From NCBI RefSeq assembly GCF_000313915.1, contig NZ_AMYT01000017.1:244479-308478 (forward strand): a DNA stretch of 64,000 bases. The letters are read 5' to 3'. This document shows, in pieces, positions 28,484 to 37,658 of this stretch (within the stretch, counting starts at the first letter, position 1; each line of letters begins with the position of its first letter). The notes beneath the pieces were generated by a model that made no database searches, had not been told where the DNA came from, and saw only the letters and a program-made list of their open reading frames with translations. Both the position numbers and the translations under genes were made by a program. This DNA comes from Catellicoccus marimammalium M35/04/3 (GTDB lineage Bacteria; Bacillota; Bacilli; Lactobacillales; Catellicoccaceae).

Positions 28484-29419
28484 TTATTGTGGATTAACAA
28501 ACCCTTGATTTTGGCCATTTCCTTGCATATTTTGTTCATGATTATTTTGCATTGGTTGCTGCTGAACAGGCATATTTTCTTTTTGACCGGAAGGAGAAAC
28601 TTGTGGTTGACCTTGATTTGTCGGTTGATTTTGTGCCATAGGAGTTTCTACAGAAGCATTTGTATTATTTTGCTGATTTTGAGCTTGTGGTTCTTGAGAA
28701 GAATGTGTTTCATATGTACTACTTTCTTCTACATAACTTTCTTCTGTGGATGAAGATTGAATCACTTTTTCTTTTGAAGTTTCTTCTGTTGCCATCATAT
28801 TTTTCTTATCATCAGATAATTTTGGCATCTTCAATGTTACTTCTTGTTTTCCTTCTGGCGTTTCAATCGTTAATTTCCCTTCTTTTGCCTCTAATGCTTT
28901 TTTATCTTTTGTCGTAAATAAGTAAACTACTTCACGTTTCTCTTTTTTATCTAATGGTGCAGTTTTAGCACTTAATTGATGTGCTTCTAGTTCTTGTAGA
29001 CCATAAATTCCAATAGATTGGAATAATTGATCATTAGCAGACAAATCAAATAAATATTTTGGCGGTAATTCTTGTTTTTTATTACTTTCATTTTCTACTG
29101 TCACTGTAATTCCTAATGGATTTTTAGGTCCATTTGGTGTTTCATAATAAGAAATATCCGTCACCTTTAAGCGAACATTTTCATCAAAACGAATCCATTC
29201 TTTTAATTTAAAGGAATGAACTTTTTCGCTTTTTTCTTTTTCTTCTTCTTTTTTTCGCTCAATAGAATTACTTGCTTCTTCTGATTTTTGTTTTGTTAAA
29301 TTTGCATAAAAATACCCACTAAATCCTGAAATAATAAATAAAACCAAAATAATGACTGTGGCTTTTAGCCCTGTTCTTTTTTTAGGTTTTTCATGCTTAC
29401 TCATTCTTCTACGCGCCAT
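28484..29419 (-). CDS. Membrane-anchored surface protein, DUF4352-like fold possible
   Basis: A 311-residue protein not firmly recognised. A basic cytoplasmic N-terminus and one membrane helix (about 18-40) lead to an extracellular part. A Lys/Glu coiled stretch (45-65) is followed by a domain of about 120 residues with beta-rich segments (VRLKVTDISYY, LGITVTVENESNKK, REVVYLFTT) of the kind seen in DUF4352/DUF5067-type immunoglobulin-like domains. After residue 205 it is a low-complexity Ser/Glu/Thr then Gln/Asn/Pro tail to the end. GGGGGAGT precedes the ATG. Function unknown; the tail suggests cell-wall spanning. Confidence 0.65.
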   Translation of the reverse strand: MARRRMSKHEKPKKRTGLKATVIILVLFIISGFSGYFYANLTKQKSEEASNSIERKKEEEKEKSEKVHSFKLKEWIRFDENVRLKVTDISYYETPNGPKNPLGITVTVENESNKKQELPPKYLFDLSANDQLFQSIGIYGLQELEAHQLSAKTAPLDKKEKREVVYLFTTKDKKALEAKEGKLTIETPEGKQEVTLKMPKLSDDKKNMMATEETSKEKVIQSSSTEESYVEESSTYETHSSQEPQAQNQQNNTNASVETPMAQNQPTNQGQPQVSPSGQKENMPVQQQPMQNNHEQNMQGNGQNQGFVNPQ

Positions 29420-29501
29420 ACTCCCCCTACTTTCCTTTTATTCTTTGCTTCAGTATACCATATTCTTTTTTGTTGTACGTTTCTTTTTTTGATTTATTTC
29501 A

Positions 29502-29705
29502 TCATTTATTTTTTGTTACTTGATAAGCTTGTGGTCCATGTTCTCCTTCTGCGATTTCAAAAGTTACGTGTTCTCCTCGAGCTAAACTACGATAACCATT
29601 ATCACAAATTGCTGTATAATGGACAAAAATATCCTCACCATCTTCTTTAGTAATAAAACCAAATCCTTTTCTATTATTAAACCATTTTACAATTCCTTGA
29701 TACAT
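29502..29705 (-). CDS. Cold shock protein (CspA family)
   Basis: A 67-residue single cold-shock domain that binds single-stranded RNA/DNA. RNP1 is KGFGFI, RNP2 is DIFVHYTAI (HF is more usual than HY), and the N-terminal VKWFNNRKG is typical. AAGGTGATGTACTC precedes the ATG. Most relatives begin MxxGTVKWF; here MYQGIVKWF. Single gene with no operon partner. Confidence 0.93.
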   Translation of the reverse strand: MYQGIVKWFNNRKGFGFITKEDGEDIFVHYTAICDNGYRSLARGEHVTFEIAEGEHGPQAYQVTKNK

Positions 29706-29861
29706 GAGTACATCACCTTTTTCCTTATCCTACTGTCTTTATTATACGAAAAAATAATTCATTTTGCTTGAATTCTTATTTTTCTCTTAAATTTATAGAT
29801 CCCAAATTCTTATTTCTATAAACTTGTTATAATAAAGGTAATGTTAAGAAAGGAGTTTTTT

Positions 29862-30404
29862 ATGAAAAACAAGAAGTTAGTATGTTCAATTGAAGTGGTT
29901 TTTTGCGCTGTAATCGCTTATGTCTTGTCTTTAATTCCACTCCAATTTGGTATCATTGATATTTCATTAGGAATGATTCCTATGGTTATTTTAGGATTAC
30001 GTCGTGGTTTTATTCCTGCTTTAAGTAGTGGATTGGTTTGGGGACTAATGAAAATTGTTATTGGTAGTGCTCAAATCTTATCTTTCAGTCAAGGTTTTAT
30101 TGAATACATTTTAGCATTTACTTTTGCTGGATTTACTGGTTTATTCTATAAACAATTTATCAAAGGAAATCATCCAGTACGCGTTATTATTTTATCTGCA
30201 ACCGTTGGTACATTTGCTCGTTTCTTCTGGCATTTCATCGCAGGATTTGTTTTCTGGGGACAATATGCGCCTAAAAACTTCCCTGCCGTACTATATTCTT
30301 TAGTTGTAAATGGTGGAAGTGCTTTAATTACAGCTATTGTTGCTTGCATCTTCTGTGTTTTAATTTATAAATTACAACCAAAATTATTCTCAGCAAGCAA
30401 ATAA
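29862..30404 (+). CDS. thiT: Thiamine-specific ECF transporter S component
   Basis: ThiT binds thiamine in the membrane and works with the shared EcfAA'T module, which is not in this window. The 180-residue protein has six membrane helices and the conserved segments SLGMIPMVILGLRRG and GLVWGLMKIVIG. AAGAAAGGAG precedes the ATG at 29862; an ATG at 29841 lies upstream of that site. I found no TPP riboswitch in the 150 bases upstream. Imported thiamine would supply the TPP cofactor of the PDH E1 encoded at 40-42 kb. Confidence 0.88.
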   Translation: MKNKKLVCSIEVVFCAVIAYVLSLIPLQFGIIDISLGMIPMVILGLRRGFIPALSSGLVWGLMKIVIGSAQILSFSQGFIEYILAFTFAGFTGLFYKQFIKGNHPVRVIILSATVGTFARFFWHFIAGFVFWGQYAPKNFPAVLYSLVVNGGSALITAIVACIFCVLIYKLQPKLFSASK

Positions 30405-30432
30405 AAAAGAGGTCTATGACCTCTTTTTTTAT
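30402..30432. terminator. Bidirectional terminator after thiT
   Basis: AAAAAGAGGTC (30404-30414) pairs with GACCTCTTTTT (30418-30428) around TAT, with T runs on both strands. Confidence 0.88.
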
Positions 30433-31067
30433 TGATTCGCATGCAAACGATCATGCTCCATCCACCAACTTTGAATTCTTCCTGATGTTGCTCCAGTATT
30501 CATTAATTCATTTAATTCTTGTTTTTCTGCTTCCGTCAACATATCATAAGAAGTCATTCCTACTTCTTCATCGATAGGAGTTCCTTCATCATTCCATTCT
30601 TCTTCATTATTATTTTCTTTCTCCTCTAATTGTTTATAAGCCTCATCCCAAGCTTTTCGCTGTTCAGGTGTCATTTCATCATAACTTAAACAACGTCCCA
30701 TTCCAGTTACAGGATCTACTCCTGGTGGAACCGAGCTTTGTACTTCATTTTGCGGTGGATTCAATGATTGTACTGAGGAGGTAGAAGAAGTAGCATTAGA
30801 ACTATCTACAGTATTAATATTTTCCTTTTCTGCAGACGATGTTTCTTTTGTTTTTTTCTTTGAAGAAATTTTCTTTTTCTTCTTTTTAGCTTTAGAGGCG
30901 GATTTGTTTTCATTCTTTTTCTCTTTTTTTATTGTTTTTTGTTTTTCAACTTTTGGTTTTGTTTCTTTGGTTGATTCCTCTTTTGAATGATCTATTCTGC
31001 AACTTGTAATAAAAAACATAGAAATAATCAATATAATCCATTTTATTTTTTTATTCTTCCAAATCAT
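30429..31067 (-). CDS. Small lysine-rich lipoprotein of unknown function
   Basis: Not recognised. A signal peptide with lipobox FITSC (Cys near residue 23) is followed by about 70 residues dominated by Lys, Glu and Ser, including a run of six Lys. A Ser/Thr/Asn linker comes next, and then an acidic C-terminal domain with EMTPEQRKAWDEAYKQLEE and MLTEAEKQELNELM, two similar helix-forming segments. The start is taken as ATG at 31067 (212 residues); a GTG 12 bases upstream is possible and the ribosome site is poor for both. Composition resembles the linker of the 25.5 kb lipoprotein. Confidence 0.65.
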   Translation of the reverse strand: MIWKNKKIKWIILIISMFFITSCRIDHSKEESTKETKPKVEKQKTIKKEKKNENKSASKAKKKKKKISSKKKTKETSSAEKENINTVDSSNATSSTSSVQSLNPPQNEVQSSVPPGVDPVTGMGRCLSYDEMTPEQRKAWDEAYKQLEEKENNNEEEWNDEGTPIDEEVGMTSYDMLTEAEKQELNELMNTGATSGRIQSWWMEHDRLHANQ

Positions 31068-31260
31068 TTCCTCTCTCACTTTATTTTTCTTATTTATTTT
31101 CTTGTGAAATGTATATCTTTTGTCTATATAGGAATAATTATTATAACATATTTATATTGGTTTTTTAATGTTAATTTTTTATTATATGTATTCATGGTTC
31201 TTAAAAAATGATACAATAACCTAGTATAACTTATTAAAAGAGAAAGGTTGGGGATAAAAC

Positions 31261-32589
31261 ATGGAGGAAGTATGGAATCAACGCTATCGATGGAATTGTT
31301 CCATATTTATCTTATCTTACGCTATCATGGGGATGGCAACAGGGATTACAACCAATGTATTCTTATCTTATCTAGATTTAGTAGCCCCTAATATTGTGAA
31401 AGGAATGGGAATGTATACTTCTATTTCTTCAGTATTAATTTCACTACTATTGCTTGTAATTCCAAAAACTGGGTATAAAAAAATGTTAATTGGAGCCGGA
31501 ATTTGTAGTTCATTAGCGCTCTTTTTTTCAGGAATGGCTCATGCGCCATCACTTATTGCAATTCTTTATATTATTATGTATGTCGGAAATTCTATGTTCG
31601 ACTACACTTACCCTTTATTATTAACTACATATGTACCAGATTCTCTACAAGTTAAAATGTTTTCTCGTACAATGTATATTAATTTATTGACACAAACGAT
31701 TGTAACTTTCTTTGCTGGAAAATGGGTCGTTATGATTTTTGGTAAATTATTGCATACCTCATACCAAAAAGCTGCCACACTTTCTAGTGATCCAAGCTTA
31801 TTAACTGCAACACAAAAAATGAGCTATATTCAATCGTATCAACGTGTGATTTACATCGCGATGGGATTAGTCATTGCGGCAGTAATCTTATGTTTCTTTT
31901 TGAAAGAAAAGAAAGCAGATTATCAAGAACAAACTACAAAATCAGTAGAAAAACCAAAGGTATCATTCAAAGAAAAATATATGCCACTATTATCTAAACG
32001 AGTGGTCTCTTGGATTGCCTTTTTAATCATTATTCAAGTAGGTGCAAGCATTATTGCTCCTTACTTCCCTATTTTCTTAAATACTTCTCTACATATTGAT
32101 CGTGGAACAATTTCTACTATTCTATCTTTACAAAGTTTAGCAGTTGTTATTGGTTACATGATTTCACCATGGTTAGAGAAAAAATTAGGGGCCATCGGTT
32201 CTATTGGTGGTTTATTAATCGTGGTAATTCCACTATTATTACTAATGCCAAATGGAATGATGTTTGGATCACATACCGCATTGATGATTGGAATTATTTT
32301 ATTCTTCCGTTCAGGATTTGCGAATGCTTCTAAACCTATTCAACAATCATTACAAATGCATTTAGTAGATAAAAGTTTACGTCCAGCATTTAGCTCTTTA
32401 ATGAACTTTGTCTTTGCAATCTTATCTTTCTTAGTAGGATTATTTACTCGTTATATTTTATTTGTAACACCTGCAGGATACGGTTATGCATATTACATTA
32501 CAAGTATTTTATATGCAATTGCGATTGCTCTACTATTTGCTGTCTTTTATAAAAAATATAATCGAATTTTATCCGATAAAAATAAATAA
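31261..32589 (+). CDS. MFS transporter
   Basis: A 442-residue membrane protein with about twelve predicted helices in two halves, joined by a charged cytoplasmic loop near residues 210-240 (KEKKADYQEQTTK). The major-facilitator assignment rests on this layout; no substrate-specific motif is evident. AGAAAGGTTGGGG precedes the ATG. Single gene followed by a terminator shared with the convergent restriction gene. Confidence 0.8.
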   Translation: MEEVWNQRYRWNCSIFILSYAIMGMATGITTNVFLSYLDLVAPNIVKGMGMYTSISSVLISLLLLVIPKTGYKKMLIGAGICSSLALFFSGMAHAPSLIAILYIIMYVGNSMFDYTYPLLLTTYVPDSLQVKMFSRTMYINLLTQTIVTFFAGKWVVMIFGKLLHTSYQKAATLSSDPSLLTATQKMSYIQSYQRVIYIAMGLVIAAVILCFFLKEKKADYQEQTTKSVEKPKVSFKEKYMPLLSKRVVSWIAFLIIIQVGASIIAPYFPIFLNTSLHIDRGTISTILSLQSLAVVIGYMISPWLEKKLGAIGSIGGLLIVVIPLLLLMPNGMMFGSHTALMIGIILFFRSGFANASKPIQQSLQMHLVDKSLRPAFSSLMNFVFAILSFLVGLFTRYILFVTPAGYGYAYYITSILYAIAIALLFAVFYKKYNRILSDKNK

Positions 32590-32601
32590 ATTGAGTTATA
32601 C

Positions 32602-32640
32602 AAAGAATCCGGAAATCAAAATGATTCCCGGATTTTTTTA
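32602..32640. terminator. Bidirectional terminator between MFS and GmrSD genes
   Basis: AATCCGG plus AATCA pairs with TGATT plus CCGGATT with a small bulge, followed by a T run on the plus strand. Confidence 0.75.
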
Positions 32641-34521
32641 TATGTTATAAATGGTAATTAATTCCTGAATTAGATTCTTTGTACGACGATCAATATCATC
32701 TAGAGTCCAATCTTTTTTTTCATCAATATTTCCTTCCGCAATGGAAGAATTTAAATATAGTGGTGTTTTTAATCCAACATATTTTCCATTATGTTTGTAA
32801 TCTCTTTTTTCTTGGAAACTTCTATTTCCCATTCCTGAATTATAACCTGTCAAAGTTAAATTTCCTAATTTATCTTTATATAATTGGTGTTTTTCTTTAG
32901 CTTTTTCGTCATCTTCTTCTGATATCATTTTTCTCCATGGAGAAGGTAGATTCTCATCTTGCGGGAAAATATGCTCAATTTCCCAACGATAACCTTTTTT
33001 ATCTTTTTCATCTAATGAATCTTGATTTTGTTTATCAAAGTAAAATGCCTTTCCTTCTTTATGGGCATTTCGTTCAATTCCCACTAACATAAATCGTGTG
33101 GTCTTAGTAAACTCACTATATACCGATCCAGATAATGAGCTTTGGAACTTATCATCACTCAAATATTTATCTGCAATTTTTTTCAATTCTGCCAAAAGAT
33201 CTTTTTCATAATCTATGTTTTCTTTTTTCTCTATTCGACGTAAAATGCCCAATAATTGTCCTCTTAAATTAGAAGCTTTTGGAACTTTAATGGTATTACG
33301 ACGAACAAAAAGATGAACTAAATACTCTAAAATCTCTGCTAATTTTTCTTTAGAAACATTTTCCTTTCTCCTTTCTTGTAATAAAAAGAAAAGTAATGGA
33401 TACGCTGAATTCGTATCTAAAAGCTTTAATTGTTTTAATAAATCGAAAATTTCTTCGTTCAATACTTCCTTTAACGCTTCTTGTTTTTCTTCTGGTTGCT
33501 CGATTTGTCGATAAATCAAAGCCGTTTTTTGTAACTCTTTAATGAAAGGAAGTACACTTCTATCTTCTTCTACTCTTTTTCTTATTAAATCCTGGTATTT
33601 TCGTAAAGACTGTTTAACAGTAATCGAACTACTTGTCGTACTACAAAAGGCATCATAATTATTTTGTAAAAAGCGATCGGCATCTCCTTTTTTCACTTCA
33701 TCTTTTTTCTTATCAAATGATAATAAGCTGATAAATGTCTGCCACTCTTTCAACGCTTCCTCTTGATTTTCTTGGCTATAACTTAAATAATCTGCTTTTA
33801 ATAAATCAATCGTTGTTAAAGGTTGCCCTTTACTATTCATCGAAGAGAAAATAGAAAAAACATCCGATAAGTCTTCTAAAATAATTGGTAAAACTACTGC
33901 TTCCTGTACTTTTTTTTCAAATTCTGTCAGCCTTTTAAAAATTTTCTTCGATTCTATCTCTTCTTCAATGATTTCGGTTTCTAAATAAGAACGAATATAT
34001 AAATATGATTTTACTAATTTCTGATTGGCATAACTTGGTTTTGTTGTTTCTTTATTTTGACTTTGAGCTGCTTCTATACAACATTCCAATAATTTTTTAT
34101 CTTTTTCTAGCAATAGCAGCTTTAAGTTTTCTAGACGAAGAGGTTCATTTTCATCAAGATCATCTAATGGAATTTCTTTTAATCCTAATTCCTCTGAAAT
34201 ATTTTCAAAGCGTTTTAAATAATTGAAACTATTTTCTCCCTTCTTAATTAATAGGTAATATTGTTCATAAATTGCTAATAAAATTAAAAAAATAGTTGTT
34301 AGTCGCTGTTGTCCATCAACTACATCTTTATCTTCCTTATCTGATTTTGCTAAAAGAATATTACCGATATAATATCCTTCTGAATTATTTTTGATGTCAT
34401 CCATCAAAGTTTCAATTTCAGTTTCTCCCCAACTATATCTTCTTTGATAGACAGGAATTCTAAAATAATTATCATCTAAAAATGATTTTACTTTTTGGCT
34501 TCGTGCAACAATCTCTTTCAA
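32638..34521 (-). CDS. DUF262/DUF1524 GmrSD-type restriction enzyme
   Basis: A 627-residue fusion. The N-terminal DUF262 (ParB/sulfiredoxin-like NTPase) domain has FRIPVYQRRYSWGE and the core VVDGQQRLTTIFLIL near residue 70. The C-terminal DUF1524 His-Me nuclease has YRWEIEHIFPQDEN, then KLGNLTLTGYNSGMGN with the expected His and Asn residues. GmrSD proteins are type IV, modification-dependent restriction enzymes against phages with modified cytosines. The start is TTG at 34521 with AAGGAGTG upstream. It stands alone, with no methylase or other restriction gene nearby, as expected for type IV. All catalytic motifs look intact. Confidence 0.88.
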   Translation of the reverse strand: MKEIVARSQKVKSFLDDNYFRIPVYQRRYSWGETEIETLMDDIKNNSEGYYIGNILLAKSDKEDKDVVDGQQRLTTIFLILLAIYEQYYLLIKKGENSFNYLKRFENISEELGLKEIPLDDLDENEPLRLENLKLLLLEKDKKLLECCIEAAQSQNKETTKPSYANQKLVKSYLYIRSYLETEIIEEEIESKKIFKRLTEFEKKVQEAVVLPIILEDLSDVFSIFSSMNSKGQPLTTIDLLKADYLSYSQENQEEALKEWQTFISLLSFDKKKDEVKKGDADRFLQNNYDAFCSTTSSSITVKQSLRKYQDLIRKRVEEDRSVLPFIKELQKTALIYRQIEQPEEKQEALKEVLNEEIFDLLKQLKLLDTNSAYPLLFFLLQERRKENVSKEKLAEILEYLVHLFVRRNTIKVPKASNLRGQLLGILRRIEKKENIDYEKDLLAELKKIADKYLSDDKFQSSLSGSVYSEFTKTTRFMLVGIERNAHKEGKAFYFDKQNQDSLDEKDKKGYRWEIEHIFPQDENLPSPWRKMISEEDDEKAKEKHQLYKDKLGNLTLTGYNSGMGNRSFQEKRDYKHNGKYVGLKTPLYLNSSIAEGNIDEKKDWTLDDIDRRTKNLIQELITIYNI

Positions 34522-34591
34522 AAAAACACTCCTTATTATTATTCTAATAAAATTAGATCATAAATAAGACAGTAGATCAATAGAAAACAAA

Positions 34592-34626
34592 CAAAAAACC
34601 TCAGATGAATATCATCTGAGGTTGAA
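34592..34626 (-). terminator. Terminator after the LysM/APF gene
   Basis: AACCTCAGATGA (34597-34608) pairs perfectly with TCATCTGAGGTT (34612-34623), followed by six T on the minus strand. Confidence 0.9.
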
Positions 34627-34648
34627 CTTTTAACGATTAAATTACAAA

Positions 34649-35197
34649 TTAGTACCATCCGTTTGCTTGATGGAATGCTTTAGCAGCTTCCCATGAACCA
34701 TAACGAGATTTCACATAATTTTCTGCTACACGCTCTTGGTTCGCTGGTGAGAAGTCACCATTTAAGTAAGCAGCGTCTAATTGATATTTACCAATGTAAC
34801 GACCATTACGAGCGTTGTAGTTATTTGTTGATTCTTTCATCGCAATCCAAGCTTTAGCACTTGATGTGTTTCCTGTTGCTGGAGCAGATGTTGTTTTTGG
34901 TGCTGCTGGAGCAGCTTTATAAGTAGTTACAGCAGTTGCTGTAGATGTATAATTTTTTTCTGCTTTTTTATCTGTTGGAATAGTTAACTCTTGTCCTGAG
35001 TAAATTTGGTTAATGTCATGAATATTGTTTGCTTTCGCAATAGAATCAATATTTGAATTAAACTTGCTAGCAATCGCAGATAAACTATCACCTGATTGTA
35101 CTGTATAAGTTTCATCCGCACTAGCAGTATGTGCTAAGAACATTGTTGCGATTGGAGCGGCAGTAATAACAGCTAATTTTAATTTTTGATTATTCAT
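34649..35197 (-). CDS. LysM surface protein with aggregation-promoting-factor C-terminal domain
   Basis: A secreted 182-residue protein. Signal peptide residues 1-27 end at ASA. A LysM peptidoglycan-binding domain spans about 29-73 (YTVQSGDSLSAIASKFN), followed by an Ala/Pro/Thr linker. The C-terminal domain from about 113 starts AKAWIAMKESTNNYNARNG and ends YGSWEAAKAFHQANGWY, like lactobacillus Apf proteins and transglycosylase-like domains (the Glu in KES would be catalytic). It should bind and perhaps trim the wall. AAAAGGAAGGAATTTATATA precedes the ATG. A WalR-like box lies about 105 bp upstream. Confidence 0.88.
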   Translation of the reverse strand: MNNQKLKLAVITAAPIATMFLAHTASADETYTVQSGDSLSAIASKFNSNIDSIAKANNIHDINQIYSGQELTIPTDKKAEKNYTSTATAVTTYKAAPAAPKTTSAPATGNTSSAKAWIAMKESTNNYNARNGRYIGKYQLDAAYLNGDFSPANQERVAENYVKSRYGSWEAAKAFHQANGWY

Positions 35198-35300
35198 TAT
35201 ATAAATTCCTTCCTTTTCGTATCTGTTCTTGTCTACTGTTATACTATACCAAATTAATTATGACATTGGGCAACAAAAGAATAACGATTTCCTAACAATT

Positions 35301-35317
35301 GTTACAGTTTGGTTACA
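35301..35317 (-). promoter_or_regulatory. WalR (YycF)-like box upstream of the LysM gene
   Basis: On the minus strand TGTAAC-CAAAC-TGTAAC matches the WalR consensus TGTWAH-N5-TGTWAH perfectly. It lies upstream of a wall-binding protein gene, the usual class of WalRK target. Confidence 0.6.
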
Positions 35318-35318
35318 A

Positions 35319-35355
35319 CAAAAAAAGCGCTCTCTTTTACGAGAGCACTTTTATT
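35319..35355 (-). terminator. Terminator after typA
   Basis: On the minus strand GTGCTCTC pairs with GAGAGCGC around GTAAAA, followed by a T run. Confidence 0.83.
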
Positions 35356-37204
35356 AATCTTTATTGTTTTCCATTTTTTTAGCACGTTTTTCCGCTTTTT
35401 CACGTTCATTTTTATTCAAAATTTTCTTACGTAAACGGATGCTTTCAGGAGTTACTTCACAATATTCATCATCAGCTAAGAATTCTAATGATTCTTCTAG
35501 TGTTAAAATACGTGGAGTTTTAATAACCGCAGTTTGGTCTTTAGTAGCAGAACGAACGTTTGTCATTTGTTTTGCTTTTGTGATATTTACAGTTAAGTCG
35601 TTATCACGGCTATTTTGACCAATAATCATACCTTCATAAACTTCAGTACCTGGGTTAACAAAGATCGTACCACGTTCTTCAACAGACATAATAGAATAAG
35701 TTGTTGCTTTTCCTGTATCAATAGATACTAAAGCACCATTGTGACGACCACCAATTTGACCTTTAATTACTGGTTGGTAGCAGTCAAATGTATGGTTCAA
35801 GATACCATAACCACGAGTTAATGATAAGAATTCTGTTGGATATCCAATTAAACCACGAGCTGGCACTAAGTAAATTAAACGAACTTGTCCATTTCCTTGG
35901 TTAATCATTTCTTGCATTTCACCTTTACGTTGGTTCAATGTATCAATAACGCTACCCATATATTCTTCTGGTGTATCTACTTGTACACGTTCAAATGGTT
36001 CACATAATACGCCATCAATTTCACGTTCAATTACTTGTGGACGAGATACTTGTAATTCATATCCTTCACGACGCATATTTTCGATTAAGATAGACAAATG
36101 TAATTCCCCACGGCCAGAAACGATCCATGCATCTGGAGAATCTGTTGGTTCTACACGTAAAGATACGTCTGTTTGTAATTCGCTCATTAAACGTTCTTCA
36201 ATTTTACGTGCAGTAACAAATTTACCTTCACGACCTGCAAATGGAGAATTATTTACACGGAACTCCATTTGTAAAGTTGGTTCATCAATACGTAATACTG
36301 GTAATGCTTCTTGGGCATCTACAGGAGTTACAGTTTCACCAACGAAGATATCTTCCATACCAGAAACAGCGATTAAATCTCCTGCTTTTGCTTCTTGAAT
36401 TTCTAAACGGTTTAATCCAAAGAAACCAAATAATTTAGTAACACGGAAGTTTTTCACGCTACCATCTAGTTTTAATAATGATACTTGGTCTCCTACTTTG
36501 ATTGTTCCACGGAAAACACGGCCAATTCCGATACGACCTACATAATCATTGTAGTCTAATAATGATACTTGGAATTGTAATGGTTCATCACTGTTATCCA
36601 CTGGAGCTGGGATGTGGTCGATAATAGTATCGAATAAAGGATCCATTGTATGCTCTTGTGTAGCAGGATCACTTTCTAAACTTGATGTTCCATTGAAAGC
36701 AGAAGTATAAACTACAGGGAATTCTAATTGTTCATCATCTGCTCCTAATTCGATAAATAATTCCAACACTTCATCCACTACTTCTTCTGGACGAGCAGCA
36801 TCACGGTCAATTTTGTTGACTACTAAAATTGGAGTTAATTTTTGTTCTAGAGCTTTTTTCAATACAAAGCGAGTTTGTGGCATTGTACCTTCATAAGCAT
36901 CCACAACTAAAACTACTCCGTCTACCATTTTCATGATACGTTCTACTTCCCCACCAAAGTCGGCGTGTCCAGGAGTATCCATGATATTAATGCGAGTACC
37001 TTTATAATCAACCGCAGTATTTTTCGCTAAAATTGTAATTCCGCGTTCTTTTTCTAAATCATTAGAGTCCATCGCACGTTCATCTAATTGTGTATGTGCA
37101 TCTAATGTATCTGATTGTTTTAATAATTCGTTTACTAATGTTGTTTTCCCATGGTCAACGTGGGCAATAATAGCAACGTTACGAATGTCATCTCTTGTTT
37201 TCAA
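35354..37204 (-). CDS. typA: Ribosome-associated GTPase TypA/BipA
   Basis: A translational GTPase that acts in 50S assembly and stress growth. G domain motifs are AHVDHGKTT (G1), DTPGHADF (G3) and VNKID (G4). Beta-barrel domain II, domains III and V, and the BipA-specific C-terminal domain follow in the normal order; length is 616 residues. The start is read as TTG at 37204 (MKTRDDIRN), with GGAGAG 8 bases upstream; the ATG at 37219 has no ribosome site and overlaps this signal. Single gene with its own terminator. Confidence 0.96.
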   Translation of the reverse strand: MKTRDDIRNVAIIAHVDHGKTTLVNELLKQSDTLDAHTQLDERAMDSNDLEKERGITILAKNTAVDYKGTRINIMDTPGHADFGGEVERIMKMVDGVVLVVDAYEGTMPQTRFVLKKALEQKLTPILVVNKIDRDAARPEEVVDEVLELFIELGADDEQLEFPVVYTSAFNGTSSLESDPATQEHTMDPLFDTIIDHIPAPVDNSDEPLQFQVSLLDYNDYVGRIGIGRVFRGTIKVGDQVSLLKLDGSVKNFRVTKLFGFFGLNRLEIQEAKAGDLIAVSGMEDIFVGETVTPVDAQEALPVLRIDEPTLQMEFRVNNSPFAGREGKFVTARKIEERLMSELQTDVSLRVEPTDSPDAWIVSGRGELHLSILIENMRREGYELQVSRPQVIEREIDGVLCEPFERVQVDTPEEYMGSVIDTLNQRKGEMQEMINQGNGQVRLIYLVPARGLIGYPTEFLSLTRGYGILNHTFDCYQPVIKGQIGGRHNGALVSIDTGKATTYSIMSVEERGTIFVNPGTEVYEGMIIGQNSRDNDLTVNITKAKQMTNVRSATKDQTAVIKTPRILTLEESLEFLADDEYCEVTPESIRLRKKILNKNEREKAEKRAKKMENNKD

Positions 37205-37280
37205 TAGTATACTCTCCATTCTTCTATGACTTAATACTTTTCTATTGTAGCACTTTTCAAATTAAAAATGAAATGGATTT

Positions 37281-37589
37281 CTAGTTTTTTCCATTTCTTT
37301 TCATTTTTTTACAAGGCATTTGGATCCAATCGGTTTCTTTTTTTTGTTTCATTTCTTGAACTACTCGATATAAAGAATATCTCGTTAATTGTTCAAATTC
37401 TCTACCGATTCGTTTTTCTTCTCCAATACTAGGAATCACTTCTTTAAAAGCTTTATAGGCAGTTGCAAAATCTTTTACCCTAATTTTTCCTTCATAAGCC
37501 TTTTCTACAGCTTGTAAAGCATTTACTACTGCAATCATTTCTTCTGTCGTCCAATCTAAATCAATAGGATAACTATAATTTTCTTTCAT
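37281..37589 (-). CDS. UPF0223 family protein (YktA-like)
   Basis: A 102-residue cytoplasmic protein of the uncharacterised UPF0223 family. It shows YSYPIDLDWTTEEMIAVV at the start, YKAFKEVIPSIGEEKRIGREFE and YSLYRVV. A basic tail of Lys and Asn ends it, slightly longer than usual. GGAGGAAAAG sits directly before the ATG at 37589; a longer frame would start inside the upstream terminator. In many Firmicutes it lies between pdhD and typA, as here. Confidence 0.88.
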   Translation of the reverse strand: MKENYSYPIDLDWTTEEMIAVVNALQAVEKAYEGKIRVKDFATAYKAFKEVIPSIGEEKRIGREFEQLTRYSLYRVVQEMKQKKETDWIQMPCKKMKRNGKN

Positions 37590-37602
37590 CTTTTCCTCCA
37601 AA

Positions 37603-37636
37603 CAAAAAGCAAACAGAACTTCTGTTTGCTTTTCTA
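37603..37636 (-). terminator. Terminator of the pdh operon
   Basis: AGCAAACAGA (37608-37617) pairs with TCTGTTTGCT (37621-37630), followed on the minus strand by a T run. Confidence 0.85.
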
Positions 37637-37658
37637 TCTTCACACTAAGTAAGACTTA

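Noticed and set aside
29706..29861. Possible TPP riboswitch before thiT
   Set aside because: The conserved CUGAGA and ACCUGAUCUGG-type segments are not present in the gap.
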